Numbered from the stretch's first letter, positions 54,689-63,546 are shown. The stretch: 64,000 nt of DNA from Synechococcus sp. CS-1332 (GCF_025127995.1 NZ_JAHLYP010000041.1:1-64000), one strand, 5' to 3'. The notes: generated from the sequence alone by a model not told the origin. Program-made: numbers and translations.

Positions 54689-55723
54689 TCAGGGCGTGCG
54701 CCGCAGGCCACCCCGTTGCCGCAGTGAATCGCCTAGGGAGAGCAGCAGCATCCCGATGCCGATCAGGCCCGTGAACCATTCAGGCAGATGGAGATCGTGC
54801 TGGGCCAGCACGATGCTGGACAGCATCAGAACCCCAAGGGCGCCGATGGCGTAATGGGCGCCATGCTCCAGGAACACCAGCTGATCGAGTGCCTTCTCCC
54901 GGCTCAGCATCAGGGTGAGGGAGCGGATGAAAAGGGCTCCGAGCCCCAGGCCGGTGAGGATCAGGCCCAGGTTCTGGGTGATAGCGAAGGCCCCGATGGT
55001 GCCATCGAGGCTGAAGGAGGCATCGAGAAGCTCCAGATAGAGCAGGCTGGCCAGCCCCCCCCCTGCGGCCAGCCGCAACCCCGCCTGCTCCTCATCACCG
55101 AAGGCCTCGGCCAGGGAGGTGCTCAGCAGCTGCAGCACCAGGCCGATCACGCCGCTGATCATCACCTCGGCCCGCAGGCCCGCAGGCAGAACGGCGACGA
55201 GCAGCAGCAGCAGGATGAGGGCGAGGGCCACTTCCAGTGACTCCACCCGTCCGGCGGCGCTGAGGCGGCGTTCCAGGGGGCGGAACCAATGAAGGGTCTT
55301 GGCTTCGTCGAAGAAATAGCGCAGAAACACCATCAGCAGAAACAGTCCGCCGAAGGCGAGGATTCTGGGTTCCGCCAGCTCCAGCAGCTCCCGGTAGCGC
55401 TGCGGGTGGTGCAGGGCCGCATCGAGGGCGGTGCCCATGCCGACGCCACCGGCCAGGGACACCATCACCAGGGGGCCCGCAAAGCGAACGCCGAAGACGG
55501 GAATCACCAAGCCCCAGGTGAGAAAGAAGCGCTGCTGACCGGGGGTGAGTCGATCGAGCACCCTGGCGTTCACCACCGCATTGTCGAAGGAGAGTGAGAT
55601 CTCCAGAAGCAGGAGCACCAGGGTGATCCAGGCCGCCTCCAGGCCATGCAGGCCGAGCACGATCGCGAGCCCCCCGGCGCAGCACGCCAGGGGCACCAGC
55701 AGATAGCGCAGATATCGCATCAA
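54689..55723 (-). CDS. DUF475/TerC-superfamily membrane protein
   Basis: 344 residues with about nine spans. The family hallmark is ISLSFDNAVVNARVLDRL with the intramembrane FDNA aspartate, echoed in the second half by LLDASFSLDGTIGAFAITQN. TerC-like proteins are linked to metal (Mn) homeostasis or tellurite resistance; DUF475 members often accompany stress genes. No ter operon is nearby. The start overlaps the stop of the DedA gene by 4 nt. Confidence 0.82.
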   Translation of the reverse strand: MMRYLRYLLVPLACCAGGLAIVLGLHGLEAAWITLVLLLLEISLSFDNAVVNARVLDRLTPGQQRFFLTWGLVIPVFGVRFAGPLVMVSLAGGVGMGTALDAALHHPQRYRELLELAEPRILAFGGLFLLMVFLRYFFDEAKTLHWFRPLERRLSAAGRVESLEVALALILLLLLVAVLPAGLRAEVMISGVIGLVLQLLSTSLAEAFGDEEQAGLRLAAGGGLASLLYLELLDASFSLDGTIGAFAITQNLGLILTGLGLGALFIRSLTLMLSREKALDQLVFLEHGAHYAIGALGVLMLSSIVLAQHDLHLPEWFTGLIGIGMLLLSLGDSLRQRGGLRRTP

Positions 55724-56385
55724 GGGGGGCTCTCTTCTGCCTCATCTTCCAGCTGACGCGCCTCGAAGCGGGCCACCAGCTTCGGCACCACCAGCACGAT
55801 CACCAGCAACACCAGGGCGCCGAGGCCGAACTCGACGACGCCCTTCACCATCTGATCGAAGGGGATCCAACGTCCGCCGAGCCAGGCCAGGCCCACCATC
55901 GTCGAGGCCCAGAGCACGGCCCCGAGCATGTTGAACAGCAGGAAACGGCGGTAGGGCATGCGCACCGCCCCGGCGATCGGGCCGGCGAGCACCCGCAGCA
56001 CCGCCACGAACCTCCCCAGCAGCACCGACTTGCCGGCGTGGCGCAGGAAGCGTTCTCGCAGGGCCTCCATCTGCTCCGGACTGCGGCCCAGCAGCCGTCC
56101 CGCCCGCAGCAGCAGCCCCCAGCCCGCCCGGCGGCCCACCCAGTAGCCGAGGTTGTCCCCCAGGATCGCCCCGCCGGCCGCCGCCCCCATCACCCCGAGC
56201 ACCTGCAGCTGGCCGCTGCCGGCCGCATAGCCCGCCAGCAGGGTGACGGTCTCGCCGGGCAGGGGCACGCCAGCGTTCTCCAGCAGCATGGCGCCGAACA
56301 CCACCCAGTACCCCCAGTCGTGGAGGAGGGATTCCAGGGTGGTGAGGCTGATGGTCCCGTCGAACACGGCCAGGGGCCAGGCCAT
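55720..56385 (-). CDS. DedA-family membrane protein
   Basis: 221 residues. DedA proteins are flippases or lipid-trafficking factors (undecaprenyl-phosphate, phosphatidylethanolamine) in bacteria. The family motifs are YWVVFGAMLLENAGVPLPGETVTLLAGYAA, GAILGDNLGYWVGRRAGWGLL and LLGRFVAVLRVLAGPIAGAVRMPYRRFLLFNMLGAVLWA. It lies between the TerC-like gene and a deacetylase, 24 bp from the latter. Confidence 0.9.
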   Translation of the reverse strand: MAWPLAVFDGTISLTTLESLLHDWGYWVVFGAMLLENAGVPLPGETVTLLAGYAAGSGQLQVLGVMGAAAGGAILGDNLGYWVGRRAGWGLLLRAGRLLGRSPEQMEALRERFLRHAGKSVLLGRFVAVLRVLAGPIAGAVRMPYRRFLLFNMLGAVLWASTMVGLAWLGGRWIPFDQMVKGVVEFGLGALVLLVIVLVVPKLVARFEARQLEDEAEESPP

Positions 56386-56409
56386 CGCAAGGTGGAAGGA
56401 AGGCAGACC

Positions 56410-57417
56410 CTATCTCCCTGGCCAGGCCAGTGTTCCGGTCCAGAGCCAGCGGCGGCGGCGCAGTCGGTTGGGGTGGGGCCCCGGCCAGGTGAAGCGGGGC
56501 AGGTCCAGGGCCGGCGTCGAGGCGGTGAGCAGGGCCCCGTCGACGGTGGCCACCTGGCAGAAATGGCGTCCGCAGATCTGGGCGTCGCCGGGCAGATGGC
56601 TGTTGAAGGGATAGGAGAACGCCTGGGGCGCCTCCCCCAGGACCCGGCTGAGCACGGCGCTGGATTGATCCAGTTCCTGCTCGAACTCCGCCGCGCTGAT
56701 GGAGCACCGGGGGACGTGGTGGTGGCCGTGGCTACCCAGCTCGTGGCCGGCGTCCCGGGCCCGGCGCAGGTGGGACTCGTTGGGGTAAAGGCGATCGGCC
56801 GCTGAGGCCAGCTCGCCGGCCGTGCCCCAGCGCTCCGCCATCTGTGCGAGCAGCTCCCGCACCTCGGCCATGGGGGTGGTGTCCCGCAGCCGGGCGATCA
56901 GGGCCGCGCCCTCCAGTTCGGCCGGCAAAGCCAGGCGCTGCTGGGCCAGAGCCGCCAGCTGGGGCGCCAGGACGGGGTGGGCGCCATACCAATAGAGGGC
57001 ATGCTCCCAGACCAGCCCCCCGCCGGAGAGCATCCCGGAGGACTGGAAGAACACGGCAGGCAGGCCCAGCCCTTCGAGCACCTCCAGCCCCTCTTCGTAG
57101 TTGCTGCGCAGGCCGTCATCGAAGCTGACGATCACAGCAAACTCCTCGGCGGCGGGAAAGCGGCCCGCCCGCAGATCGGCGTAGGTGAGGAAGCGGGCGC
57201 CGCGGCGCTGCAGGAAGGCCAGTTCCGCGGCCAGCGCGGCAGGGGGGATCGGTGGCACCCCGAAGCGGTCCAGGAAGGGCACCCGGCCCGGCTGGTCCAC
57301 CCGGTGATACAGCAGACACAGCACCTTCCCCCGCAGGCGCCGGCGCCAGAAGCGATCCAGCGGCGGCAGGAACAGCAGGTCCGCTGCCCGGTTGGCGAGG
57401 CGCCCCAGGCGACTCAT
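56410..57417 (-). CDS. Polysaccharide deacetylase family protein (CE4/NodB)
   Basis: 335 residues from ATG 57417 (MSRLGRLANRA), which overlaps the stop of the formyltransferase gene (ATGA). NodB motif 1 is FAVIVSFDDGLRSNYEEG (catalytic and metal aspartates) and motif 2 is AGHELGSHGHHHVPRC (metal histidines); a later FSYPFNSH resembles motif 3. There is no signal peptide, so it is probably cytosolic and may act on a sugar precursor rather than on wall polymer. The family removes N- or O-acetyl groups from sugars. Confidence 0.85.
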   Translation of the reverse strand: MSRLGRLANRAADLLFLPPLDRFWRRRLRGKVLCLLYHRVDQPGRVPFLDRFGVPPIPPAALAAELAFLQRRGARFLTYADLRAGRFPAAEEFAVIVSFDDGLRSNYEEGLEVLEGLGLPAVFFQSSGMLSGGGLVWEHALYWYGAHPVLAPQLAALAQQRLALPAELEGAALIARLRDTTPMAEVRELLAQMAERWGTAGELASAADRLYPNESHLRRARDAGHELGSHGHHHVPRCSISAAEFEQELDQSSAVLSRVLGEAPQAFSYPFNSHLPGDAQICGRHFCQVATVDGALLTASTPALDLPRFTWPGPHPNRLRRRRWLWTGTLAWPGR

Positions 57418-58280
57418 GGCTGCTCCCCCCGCACCACCCGCACGGCCCCATCGCGGCGTACCTGGTCGGCCAGGTAGGCCCGCACCAGGCCCCGGGCGAT
57501 GCGGCGGTTGGCCATCAGCCGCTGCCAGGGCTCGTACACGTAGCCGGTGCGCCGCAGGAACAGCTTGCCCTGCTCCCACTGGGGCACCCGGGGGGCGGTG
57601 CCGGCTTCAAGCCGGCGGGCCGCCTCGATCAGCAGCTCGATGCCCACCTGGAAGCTGCGCACGTCGATGGTCTCGACGTCGTCGTCAGGCTCCATCGGCA
57701 CGTGGGCCGACAGGATGATGTCGCCGCTGTCGATGCCGGGGTCGATGTGGTGCACCGTGACCCCCACCAGCTCCGGGTGACCCTCCATGAGCATGTAGAG
57801 GTTGCAGTTGGCCCCCCGGGAATAGGGCGACAGACCGGTGTGCAGGTTGATGAGGCCGTGGCGGATCGAGGGGATCAGCTCCAGCACCGGCGCCCGCAGC
57901 AGCTGGGTGCCGTTGACCAGCACGATGTCGGCGGCGACCTGGCGCAGGAAGCTGGCGGTGCGCTCCTCGTTGATGGCGGCGGTGACCAGCAGCGGCACCC
58001 CCTCCGGCAGCTCGGGCGGGGCGCCGTTGTGGTGGAACAGCTGCCGTTGCAGGGCCGCGCCGCGGCGGTCGTGGGGCCGCAGCAGGACCCGGGCGATCAG
58101 CTGGCGCAGCAGCCGCAGGGGCCGGCGGTACTTCGCCAGCCGGGAGAGCGCTCCGCGGCTGGCCGGTGGCGACACCTGCAGGACCACGCCCACCAGGGTG
58201 AACTCCTCGGCCGCCCGCCGCACCAGGTGGCGCTGGTAGAGGCCGTCGCAGCAGAGCACGGCCACCCGCAGGGAGCTCAT
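57414..58280 (-). CDS. Formyltransferase-family protein (Fmt/sugar N-formyltransferase fold)
   Basis: 288 residues. The core contains the fold's substrate and folate loops: INLHTGLSPYSRGANCNLYMLMEGHPELVGVTVHHIDPGIDSGDII, with the conserved aspartate in DSGDII. In Fmt-type enzymes the equivalent loop has HPSLLP, here HTGLSP. It lacks the length and C-terminal domain expected of a canonical tRNA formyltransferase, and coupling to a deacetylase suggests a sugar amine acceptor. ATG 58280 is taken; ATG 58286 is also possible. It is divergent from def, an enzyme that removes formyl groups from proteins. Confidence 0.78.
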   Translation of the reverse strand: MSSLRVAVLCCDGLYQRHLVRRAAEEFTLVGVVLQVSPPASRGALSRLAKYRRPLRLLRQLIARVLLRPHDRRGAALQRQLFHHNGAPPELPEGVPLLVTAAINEERTASFLRQVAADIVLVNGTQLLRAPVLELIPSIRHGLINLHTGLSPYSRGANCNLYMLMEGHPELVGVTVHHIDPGIDSGDIILSAHVPMEPDDDVETIDVRSFQVGIELLIEAARRLEAGTAPRVPQWEQGKLFLRRTGYVYEPWQRLMANRRIARGLVRAYLADQVRRDGAVRVVRGEQP

Positions 58281-58371
58281 GGCCATGGATTCGCCGCATG
58301 CAGAACCATCAGCGGATGGTACGGACGTGGCGCTTCGAAGGCGTCACAGTGGGACCGATCCAGAGCCGCCC

Positions 58372-58866
58372 ATGGCTGTCCGCGACGTCCTGACGATCGG
58401 AGACCCCCGCCTGCGGCTGGTGAGCGCGCCGGTGCAGCGGTTTGACGACCCCGCCCTGCCGGCCCTGCTGCAGGATCTGCGCGACACCATGGCCGCCACC
58501 AACGGCGCCGGCCTGGCGGCCCCCCAGATCAGCGTGCCCCTGCGGGTCGTGATCTTCGGCCTCACCCACAACCCCCGCTACCCGGAGGCCGCGCCCATCC
58601 CGGAGACGGTGCTGATCAATCCGGAGCTCACCCCCCTCGGTGAGGAGATCGACGACGGCGCCTGGGAGGGCTGTTTGAGCGTGCCGGGCTGGCGGGCCCT
58701 GGTGCCCCGCTGGCGCTGTCTGCACTACCGGGCCTTTGACCCCGCCGGGCGTCCCTTTGAGCGGCAGGTGGAGGGCTTCCATGCCCGGGTGGTCCAGCAC
58801 GAGTGCGACCACCTCGATGGCGTGCTGTTTCCGGATCGGATGCCGGCGGGGTTACCCCGTGGCTGA
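58372..58866 (+). CDS. def: Peptide deformylase
   Basis: 164 residues from ATG 58372 (MAVRDVLTIGDPRL). All three metal-site motifs are present: GAGLAAPQI, EGCLSVP (cysteine ligand) and QHECDHLDG (HEXDH). It removes the formyl group from nascent protein N-termini. The frame opens at 58279, but the extra residues lack conservation and would overlap the divergent formyltransferase start. The next gene's GTG start lies inside its last codons. Confidence 0.95.
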   Translation: MAVRDVLTIGDPRLRLVSAPVQRFDDPALPALLQDLRDTMAATNGAGLAAPQISVPLRVVIFGLTHNPRYPEAAPIPETVLINPELTPLGEEIDDGAWEGCLSVPGWRALVPRWRCLHYRAFDPAGRPFERQVEGFHARVVQHECDHLDGVLFPDRMPAGLPRG

Positions 58867-60433
58867 ACTCTCCGGAGCCTCCCCCCGCTGGTGGGTGCGC
58901 GGAGACCTGGACGGCTTCCTGGGCCTCGGCCTCGACAACCTCATCCAGATCCTGCTGATTGTGGGTCTCTGCCGCGGCGTTTTGGGCTACCCCGATGAGC
59001 TGATCTTCGCCACGATCCTGCCGGCCACCGGCGTCAGCCTGGTGGTGGGCAACGTGGCCTATGCCGTCCAGGCCCACCGCCTGGGCCGGCGCGAGGGACG
59101 CGATGACCGCACCGCCCTGCCCTACGGCATCAACACGGTCAGCCTGTTCGCCTATGTGTTTCTGGTGATGCTGCCGGTGAAGCTGGCGGCCACCGGCCAG
59201 GGCCTGGATCCCCAGGAGGCCGCCTTGCTGTCCTGGCGCGCCGGCCTGCTGGCCTGCCTGGGATCGGGGCTGATCGAAGCGGGCGGCGCCTTCCTGGTGG
59301 CCCCCCTGCGGCACTGGCTGCCCCGGGCGGCCCTGCTCTCCACCCTGGCCGGCATTGCCCTCGGTTACATCGGGCTGGGGTTTCTGCTGCGCACCTACGC
59401 CGTACCCGTGGTGGGGCTGGCGGTGCTGGCGGTGATCCTGCTGGCCTACTTCGGCCAGGCCCGGCTGCCCCTGCCGGGCGGCGTGCTGGCGGTGCTGGTG
59501 GGCATCGCCCTGGCGGCGGCCACGGGCCTGCTGCGGCTGGATGGCCCCACCTGGCAGACCAACCTCGCCCAGGTGGGGCTGCACCTGCCCGTGCCCCAGG
59601 TCGGCGCCCTCTGGGCCGGCCGCGATGCGCTGTTGCCCTGGTTGGGGGTCACCGTGCCCATGGGTCTGTTCAACCTGCTGGGGTCGCTGCAGAACCTGGA
59701 GAGCGCCGAGGCGGCGGGCGATGCCTACCCGGTGAAAAGCTCCCTGCTGATCAACGGCATCGGCACGGTGGCTGCCGCCCTGCTGGGGTCCTGCTTCCCC
59801 ACCACCATCTACATCGGCCACCCCGGTTGGAAGGGCATGGGTGCCCGCATCGGCTACTCCTGGCTCAACGGCCTGGTGATGGGCCTGGGTTGCTTGCTGG
59901 GGCTGTTCGGCGTGGTGGGCCAGCTGGTGCCGATCGAGGCCGGCATGGCGATCGTGCTCTACATCGCCCTGGTGATGGCGGCCCAGGCCTTCCAGGCCAC
60001 CCCCCCGGCCCATGCCCCCGCCGTCGCCCTGGGGCTGCTGCCCGGCCTGGCCGGCTGGGGCTCCCTGATGCTGAAGGCGGGGCTGCGGGCCGGAGGCAGC
60101 GGCACCCCGGCCAACCCCTTCGGTCCCCAGCTGCTGCTGCCGCTGCAGCAGGCGGACGTGTGGGCTGCGGGCGCCTTTGCCCTCGAACAGGGCCAGATCC
60201 TGGCGGCGATGCTGCTGGCCGCGATGCTCGTGTACGTGATCGAGCAGCGCTTCCGCGCCGCCGCCGCCTGCGCCCTGGTGGCGGCGGCCGCCTCCTGGCT
60301 GGGCCTGATCCACGCCTGGAGCTTCACCCTGGCCGACACGGTTCTCGACCCCGGCTGGGGCAGCGGCACCCCCTGGGCCCTGGGCTATCTGGCGATGGCG
60401 GTGGTCTTCCTGCTGGGGCGACGGCCCCGCTGA
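58859..60433 (+). CDS. NCS2-like (xanthine/uracil/AzgA-type) permease
   Basis: 524 residues from the GTG at 58859, which overlaps the def stop by 8 nt. About 12-14 spans are seen. The start GDLDGFLGLGLDNLIQILLIVGLCRGVLG is typical of a cyanobacterial branch of the nucleobase-ascorbate transporter superfamily; LPYGINTVSLFAYVFLVMLPV and SCFPTTIYIGHPGWKGMGARIGYSWLNG correspond to the TM1-3-8-10 substrate region. The substrate is unknown. Upstream in-frame sequence is inside def and not used. Confidence 0.8.
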   Translation: MAELSGASPRWWVRGDLDGFLGLGLDNLIQILLIVGLCRGVLGYPDELIFATILPATGVSLVVGNVAYAVQAHRLGRREGRDDRTALPYGINTVSLFAYVFLVMLPVKLAATGQGLDPQEAALLSWRAGLLACLGSGLIEAGGAFLVAPLRHWLPRAALLSTLAGIALGYIGLGFLLRTYAVPVVGLAVLAVILLAYFGQARLPLPGGVLAVLVGIALAAATGLLRLDGPTWQTNLAQVGLHLPVPQVGALWAGRDALLPWLGVTVPMGLFNLLGSLQNLESAEAAGDAYPVKSSLLINGIGTVAAALLGSCFPTTIYIGHPGWKGMGARIGYSWLNGLVMGLGCLLGLFGVVGQLVPIEAGMAIVLYIALVMAAQAFQATPPAHAPAVALGLLPGLAGWGSLMLKAGLRAGGSGTPANPFGPQLLLPLQQADVWAAGAFALEQGQILAAMLLAAMLVYVIEQRFRAAAACALVAAAASWLGLIHAWSFTLADTVLDPGWGSGTPWALGYLAMAVVFLLGRRPR

Positions 60434-60480
60434 AGCCGACGCCAACGGGCGCCATGCTGGCTGAGCCCACGCTTCGGGTC

Positions 60481-61227
60481 ATGGCAATGGAGGACAAGGC
60501 CGTTCACGCCAGCGCTCACCAGTCCCATGGAGGACGTCGCCACCGCGAACAGCACCGGAGTCAGCGGGCCGGCTGGTTGCGGGCCGTGGTGCTGGGAGCC
60601 AACGACGGCACCATTTCGGTGGCGTCCCTGGTGGTCGGCATCGCCGCTTCCGGTGCCACCCGAGACTTCATCCTGCTCTCGGGCCTTGCCGCCACCGTGG
60701 CCGGGGCCATGTCGATGGCCGCCGGGGAATTCGTTTCCGTGCAATCTCAGGTCGACACCGAGCGGGCCGATCTGGCCAAGGAGCAGCGTGAGCTGCTGAT
60801 GGATCCGGCCGGCGAGCTGGCCGAGCTCACCGAGATCTACCGGCAACGGGGGCTTGATTCGGCCCTGGCCCGGCAGGTGGCCGAACAGCTCACCCTGCAC
60901 GACGCCCTCGGTGCCCATGCTCGGGAGGAGCTGGGCCTCAGCGAGACCCTGCGGGCGCGGCCGATTCAGGCGGCCCTCTCCTCGGCCGCCAGTTTCGCGG
61001 TGGGCTCGGTCGTCCCGATCACCGCGATCCTGCTCAGCCCCCAGCGGCAGATCACCCCGGTCACCACCACCAGCGCCCTGGTGGCCCTGGCGGCCCTCGG
61101 CGCCCTGGCGGCTCGTGCGGGAGGGGCCTCGCTCCGGAAGGGAGCTCTGCGGATGCTGTTCTGGGGGGGCCTGGCCATGGCGCTCACGGCGGGGGTCGGC
61201 CGTCTGTTCGGCGTGGCCCATCCATGA
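60481..61227 (+). CDS. VIT1/CCC1-family Fe2+/Mn2+ transporter
   Basis: 248 residues. The VIT hallmark is WLRAVVLGANDGTISVASLVVGIAASG, followed by LAATVAGAMSMAAGEFVSVQSQVDTERADLAKEQREL (metal-binding MxxxE region) and two C-terminal spans. It exports or sequesters iron or manganese. ATG 60481 is chosen; ATG 60454 would add nine residues. It follows the NCS2 gene by 47 bp. The N-terminus is rich in histidine (HASAHQSHGGRRHREQH), which may bind metal. Confidence 0.88.
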   Translation: MAMEDKAVHASAHQSHGGRRHREQHRSQRAGWLRAVVLGANDGTISVASLVVGIAASGATRDFILLSGLAATVAGAMSMAAGEFVSVQSQVDTERADLAKEQRELLMDPAGELAELTEIYRQRGLDSALARQVAEQLTLHDALGAHAREELGLSETLRARPIQAALSSAASFAVGSVVPITAILLSPQRQITPVTTTSALVALAALGALAARAGGASLRKGALRMLFWGGLAMALTAGVGRLFGVAHP

Positions 61228-61316
61228 GCGTTTCGCCATCGCCGGGTGCATCGGATCCGGACACCTGACCGAAACCACAACGCTCCCTAAGGTTGGCCGA
61301 ACGCATCTCCGGCTCC

Positions 61317-61862
61317 ATGGCCTCGAGTATGAAGGGCCGATTCAAGCGGTTTGAGCATCGCTTCGAGCGGGTTCTGTGGCGCCTGCGGCTGATCGCCATC
61401 CTGCCGGTGATCATGAGCCTGGTCAGCACGGTGGTCGCCTTCGTGCTCGGCACGCTCGAGATCTGCAAGGCCCTGGTCAGCCTGGGGGATGTGGCCTCCA
61501 GCAAGAAGACCTTCGTGGCCGAACTGCTGGGGGCGATCGTTACCGGGATCGATCTCTATCTGATCGGCATCGCCCTGCTGATCTTCGGCTATGGGGTGTA
61601 TGAGCTGCTGATCTCGCCGATCGAGGCGGCCCGCGAACACGACCAGGGGGGCGGCGGCCTGCTCGACATCCGCGACCTTGACCAGCTGAAGGAGAAGCTG
61701 GTCAAGGTGCTGGTGGTGGCCCTGATCGTGTCGGCCTTCAAGGCGATGCTGACCCTGCCGATCAATGACGGGCCTTCGCTGGCCTTCTTCTGCCTGAGCG
61801 TGCTGCTGCTGTCCCTGAGCGGCTACCTGGTCACGGGCAGCGGCGGCAAGCGGCTGTTCTAG
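61317..61862 (+). CDS. YqhA-family membrane protein
   Basis: About 181 residues with four spans (RLIAILPVIMSLVSTVVAFVLG, GIDLYLIGIALLIFGYGVYELLI, and two near the C-terminus). The conserved YELLISPIE and LDIRDLDQLKEKLVKVLVVALIV segments identify YqhA. Function is not established. A TTG at 61293 gives a slightly longer frame; the ATG at 61317 (MASSMKGRFKRFEHRFE) is preferred. It is followed by pyrC after 38 bp. Confidence 0.85.
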   Translation: MASSMKGRFKRFEHRFERVLWRLRLIAILPVIMSLVSTVVAFVLGTLEICKALVSLGDVASSKKTFVAELLGAIVTGIDLYLIGIALLIFGYGVYELLISPIEAAREHDQGGGGLLDIRDLDQLKEKLVKVLVVALIVSAFKAMLTLPINDGPSLAFFCLSVLLLSLSGYLVTGSGGKRLF

Positions 61863-61900
61863 AGACTGGGTGACATGAACCGGTTCCTCAAGGCCTCGCG

Positions 61901-62962
61901 ATGGTGACCTCCCGGCTGAGCCTGCGGTGTCCCGACGACTGGCATGTGCATCTCCGGGACGGTGCGCTGCTGCAGACGGTGGCCCCGGCCACGGCCCGGA
62001 CCTTCGCCCGGGCGATCGTGATGCCGAACCTCAGCCCACCGATCACCACGGTGGCGGCCGCGGTGGCCTACGGCGCCAGGATCCGGGCGGCCTTGCCTGA
62101 GGGCAGCCGTTTCACCCCCCTGCTCACCGCCTACCTCACCGACACCATGGAGCCGGCGGAGATCGAACGCGGCCATGGCGAGGGGGTGTTCACCGCCTGC
62201 AAGCTTTACCCGGCCCATGCCACCACCAACGCCGCCGCCGGCGTCAGCGACCTGGCCCGGATCGGGGCGGTGCTGGCCACGATGGAGCGCATCGGCATGC
62301 CCCTGCTCATCCACGGCGAGGTGACCGACGCGGAGATCGACATCTTCGATCGCGAGGCGGTGTTCATCGAGCGCCACCTGGCCCCGCTCCTCCAGCGGCA
62401 TCCGGGCTTGAAGGTGGTGCTGGAGCACATCACCACCGCCGAGGCCGTGGCGTTCGTGCGCCAGGCGGGGCCCAACCTGGCCGCCACCATCACCCCCCAC
62501 CACCTGCACATCAACCGCAACGCCATGTTCCAGGGCGGGCTGCGGCCCGACTTCTACTGCCTGCCGGTGGCCAAGCGCGAACGGCATCGGCTGGCCCTGC
62601 GCCAGGCGGCCACCTCGGGGGAACCCTGCTTCTTCCTGGGCACCGATTCGGCCCCCCACCCCCGCACGGCCAAGGAAAGCGCCTGTGGCTGCGCGGGCAT
62701 CTACAACGCTCCTTACGCCCTGGAGAGCTACGCGGCGGTGTTCGAGCAGGAGGGGGCCCTGGATCGCCTCGAGGCCTTCGCCAGCCTGCATGGGCCCGCT
62801 TTCTACGGATTGCCCATGAATGAGGGGACGATCACCCTGGTGCGGGAGGCCCACACGGTGCCGCCCCGGTTGCACGGCAACACGGCGGGAGGCGCCACCA
62901 CCGAACTGGTGCCCTTTCACGCGGGCCAGGTTCTGCAGTGGCGGCTGGCGGAGGAGGGCTGA
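61901..62962 (+). CDS. pyrC: Dihydroorotase
   Basis: 353 residues, class II type. Cyclises carbamoyl-aspartate to dihydroorotate in pyrimidine synthesis. The binuclear zinc site is visible: DDWHVHLRDG (HxH), ACKLYPAHATTN (carboxylated lysine), a LIHGEV histidine, VVLEHITT and the C-terminal FLGTDSAPHPRTAKE aspartate. The length and motifs are those of E. coli PyrC, the type normal in cyanobacteria. Confidence 0.96.
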   Translation: MVTSRLSLRCPDDWHVHLRDGALLQTVAPATARTFARAIVMPNLSPPITTVAAAVAYGARIRAALPEGSRFTPLLTAYLTDTMEPAEIERGHGEGVFTACKLYPAHATTNAAAGVSDLARIGAVLATMERIGMPLLIHGEVTDAEIDIFDREAVFIERHLAPLLQRHPGLKVVLEHITTAEAVAFVRQAGPNLAATITPHHLHINRNAMFQGGLRPDFYCLPVAKRERHRLALRQAATSGEPCFFLGTDSAPHPRTAKESACGCAGIYNAPYALESYAAVFEQEGALDRLEAFASLHGPAFYGLPMNEGTITLVREAHTVPPRLHGNTAGGATTELVPFHAGQVLQWRLAEEG

Positions 62963-62972
62963 GGTCGGTGGA

Positions 62973-63336
62973 TCAGTGTCGCCACTCAGCACGGGATTCC
63001 CAGAGGAGAGTCCCCCCATCCGCCAGCGAACTGAGGTGGAGGCGGCCGTCCCGCAGCATGTAGCCCCTCACGTAGGGAAGCTGGCGGGCCAGCGGCTCCC
63101 CGAGGCTGGGCGACGGGCAGAGGGCCCTGATCGAGGCCAGGTGTCCGGCGCGGAAGCCGCCGTTGCTGGCCTCGGCACTCGGCTCTACCCGCCATTTGCC
63201 AGGTGGTGCCTTGCGGCGGCAGCGTCTGGGGGGCTCCATGAAGCGGTAACCACGCAGCGGGAAGGAGGGAGGCCAGTCCCACCCCGCAGAGACGCCAGCT
63301 GAACCGGAGGCGCACGGTGCTGGATGTGGAGGTCAT
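62973..63336 (-). pseudogene. Frameshifted secreted protein, unknown family
   Basis: An N-terminal part starting at ATG 63336 (MTSTSSTVRLRFSWRLC) has a good signal peptide (GVGLASLLPAAWLPLHGAP) and reads QTLPPQGTTWQM. From about 63197 the sensible coding sequence moves to another frame: WRVEPSAEASNGGFRAGHLASIRALCP to LHLSSLADGGTLLWESRAEWRH with the stop at 62973. Removing 7 bases (one of two TGG copies with the CAAA between) would give TTW-RVEP in one frame. The C-terminal part resembles META-like small secreted proteins, only weakly. A sequencing error is the alternative. It is convergent with pyrC. Confidence 0.5.
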
Positions 63337-63344
63337 CGGGCTGC

Positions 63345-63391
63345 GTCGGCTCGCCCCGCTGCAGGGATGAACAACATGGTGAGAAAGCCCA
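63345..63391. repeat. IS481 right-end remnant
   Basis: This 47-bp stretch matches the last codons, stop and right inverted repeat of the IS481-type element (36314-36360) at roughly 41 of 47 positions. Shared pieces are CGGCTCGC, GCTGCAGG, ATGAACAAC and GAAAGC, read at the same spacing. No left end or further transposase sequence is seen nearby. It starts just upstream of the broken secreted-protein gene. Confidence 0.7.
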
Positions 63392-63546
63392 CCGAAGCAG
63401 ACCTCCCGAGATTGAGTTGCTGCCGGCCTCAGCGACTTGCCATTACATCACCATTGCAGCAACCTGGTGTCACCAGGAGGGAAGCCACCTGCTGAGCCCC
63501 GATAACTGAATTTAACGAGGAAAGCAACACCCCCGATCCACCTCCC

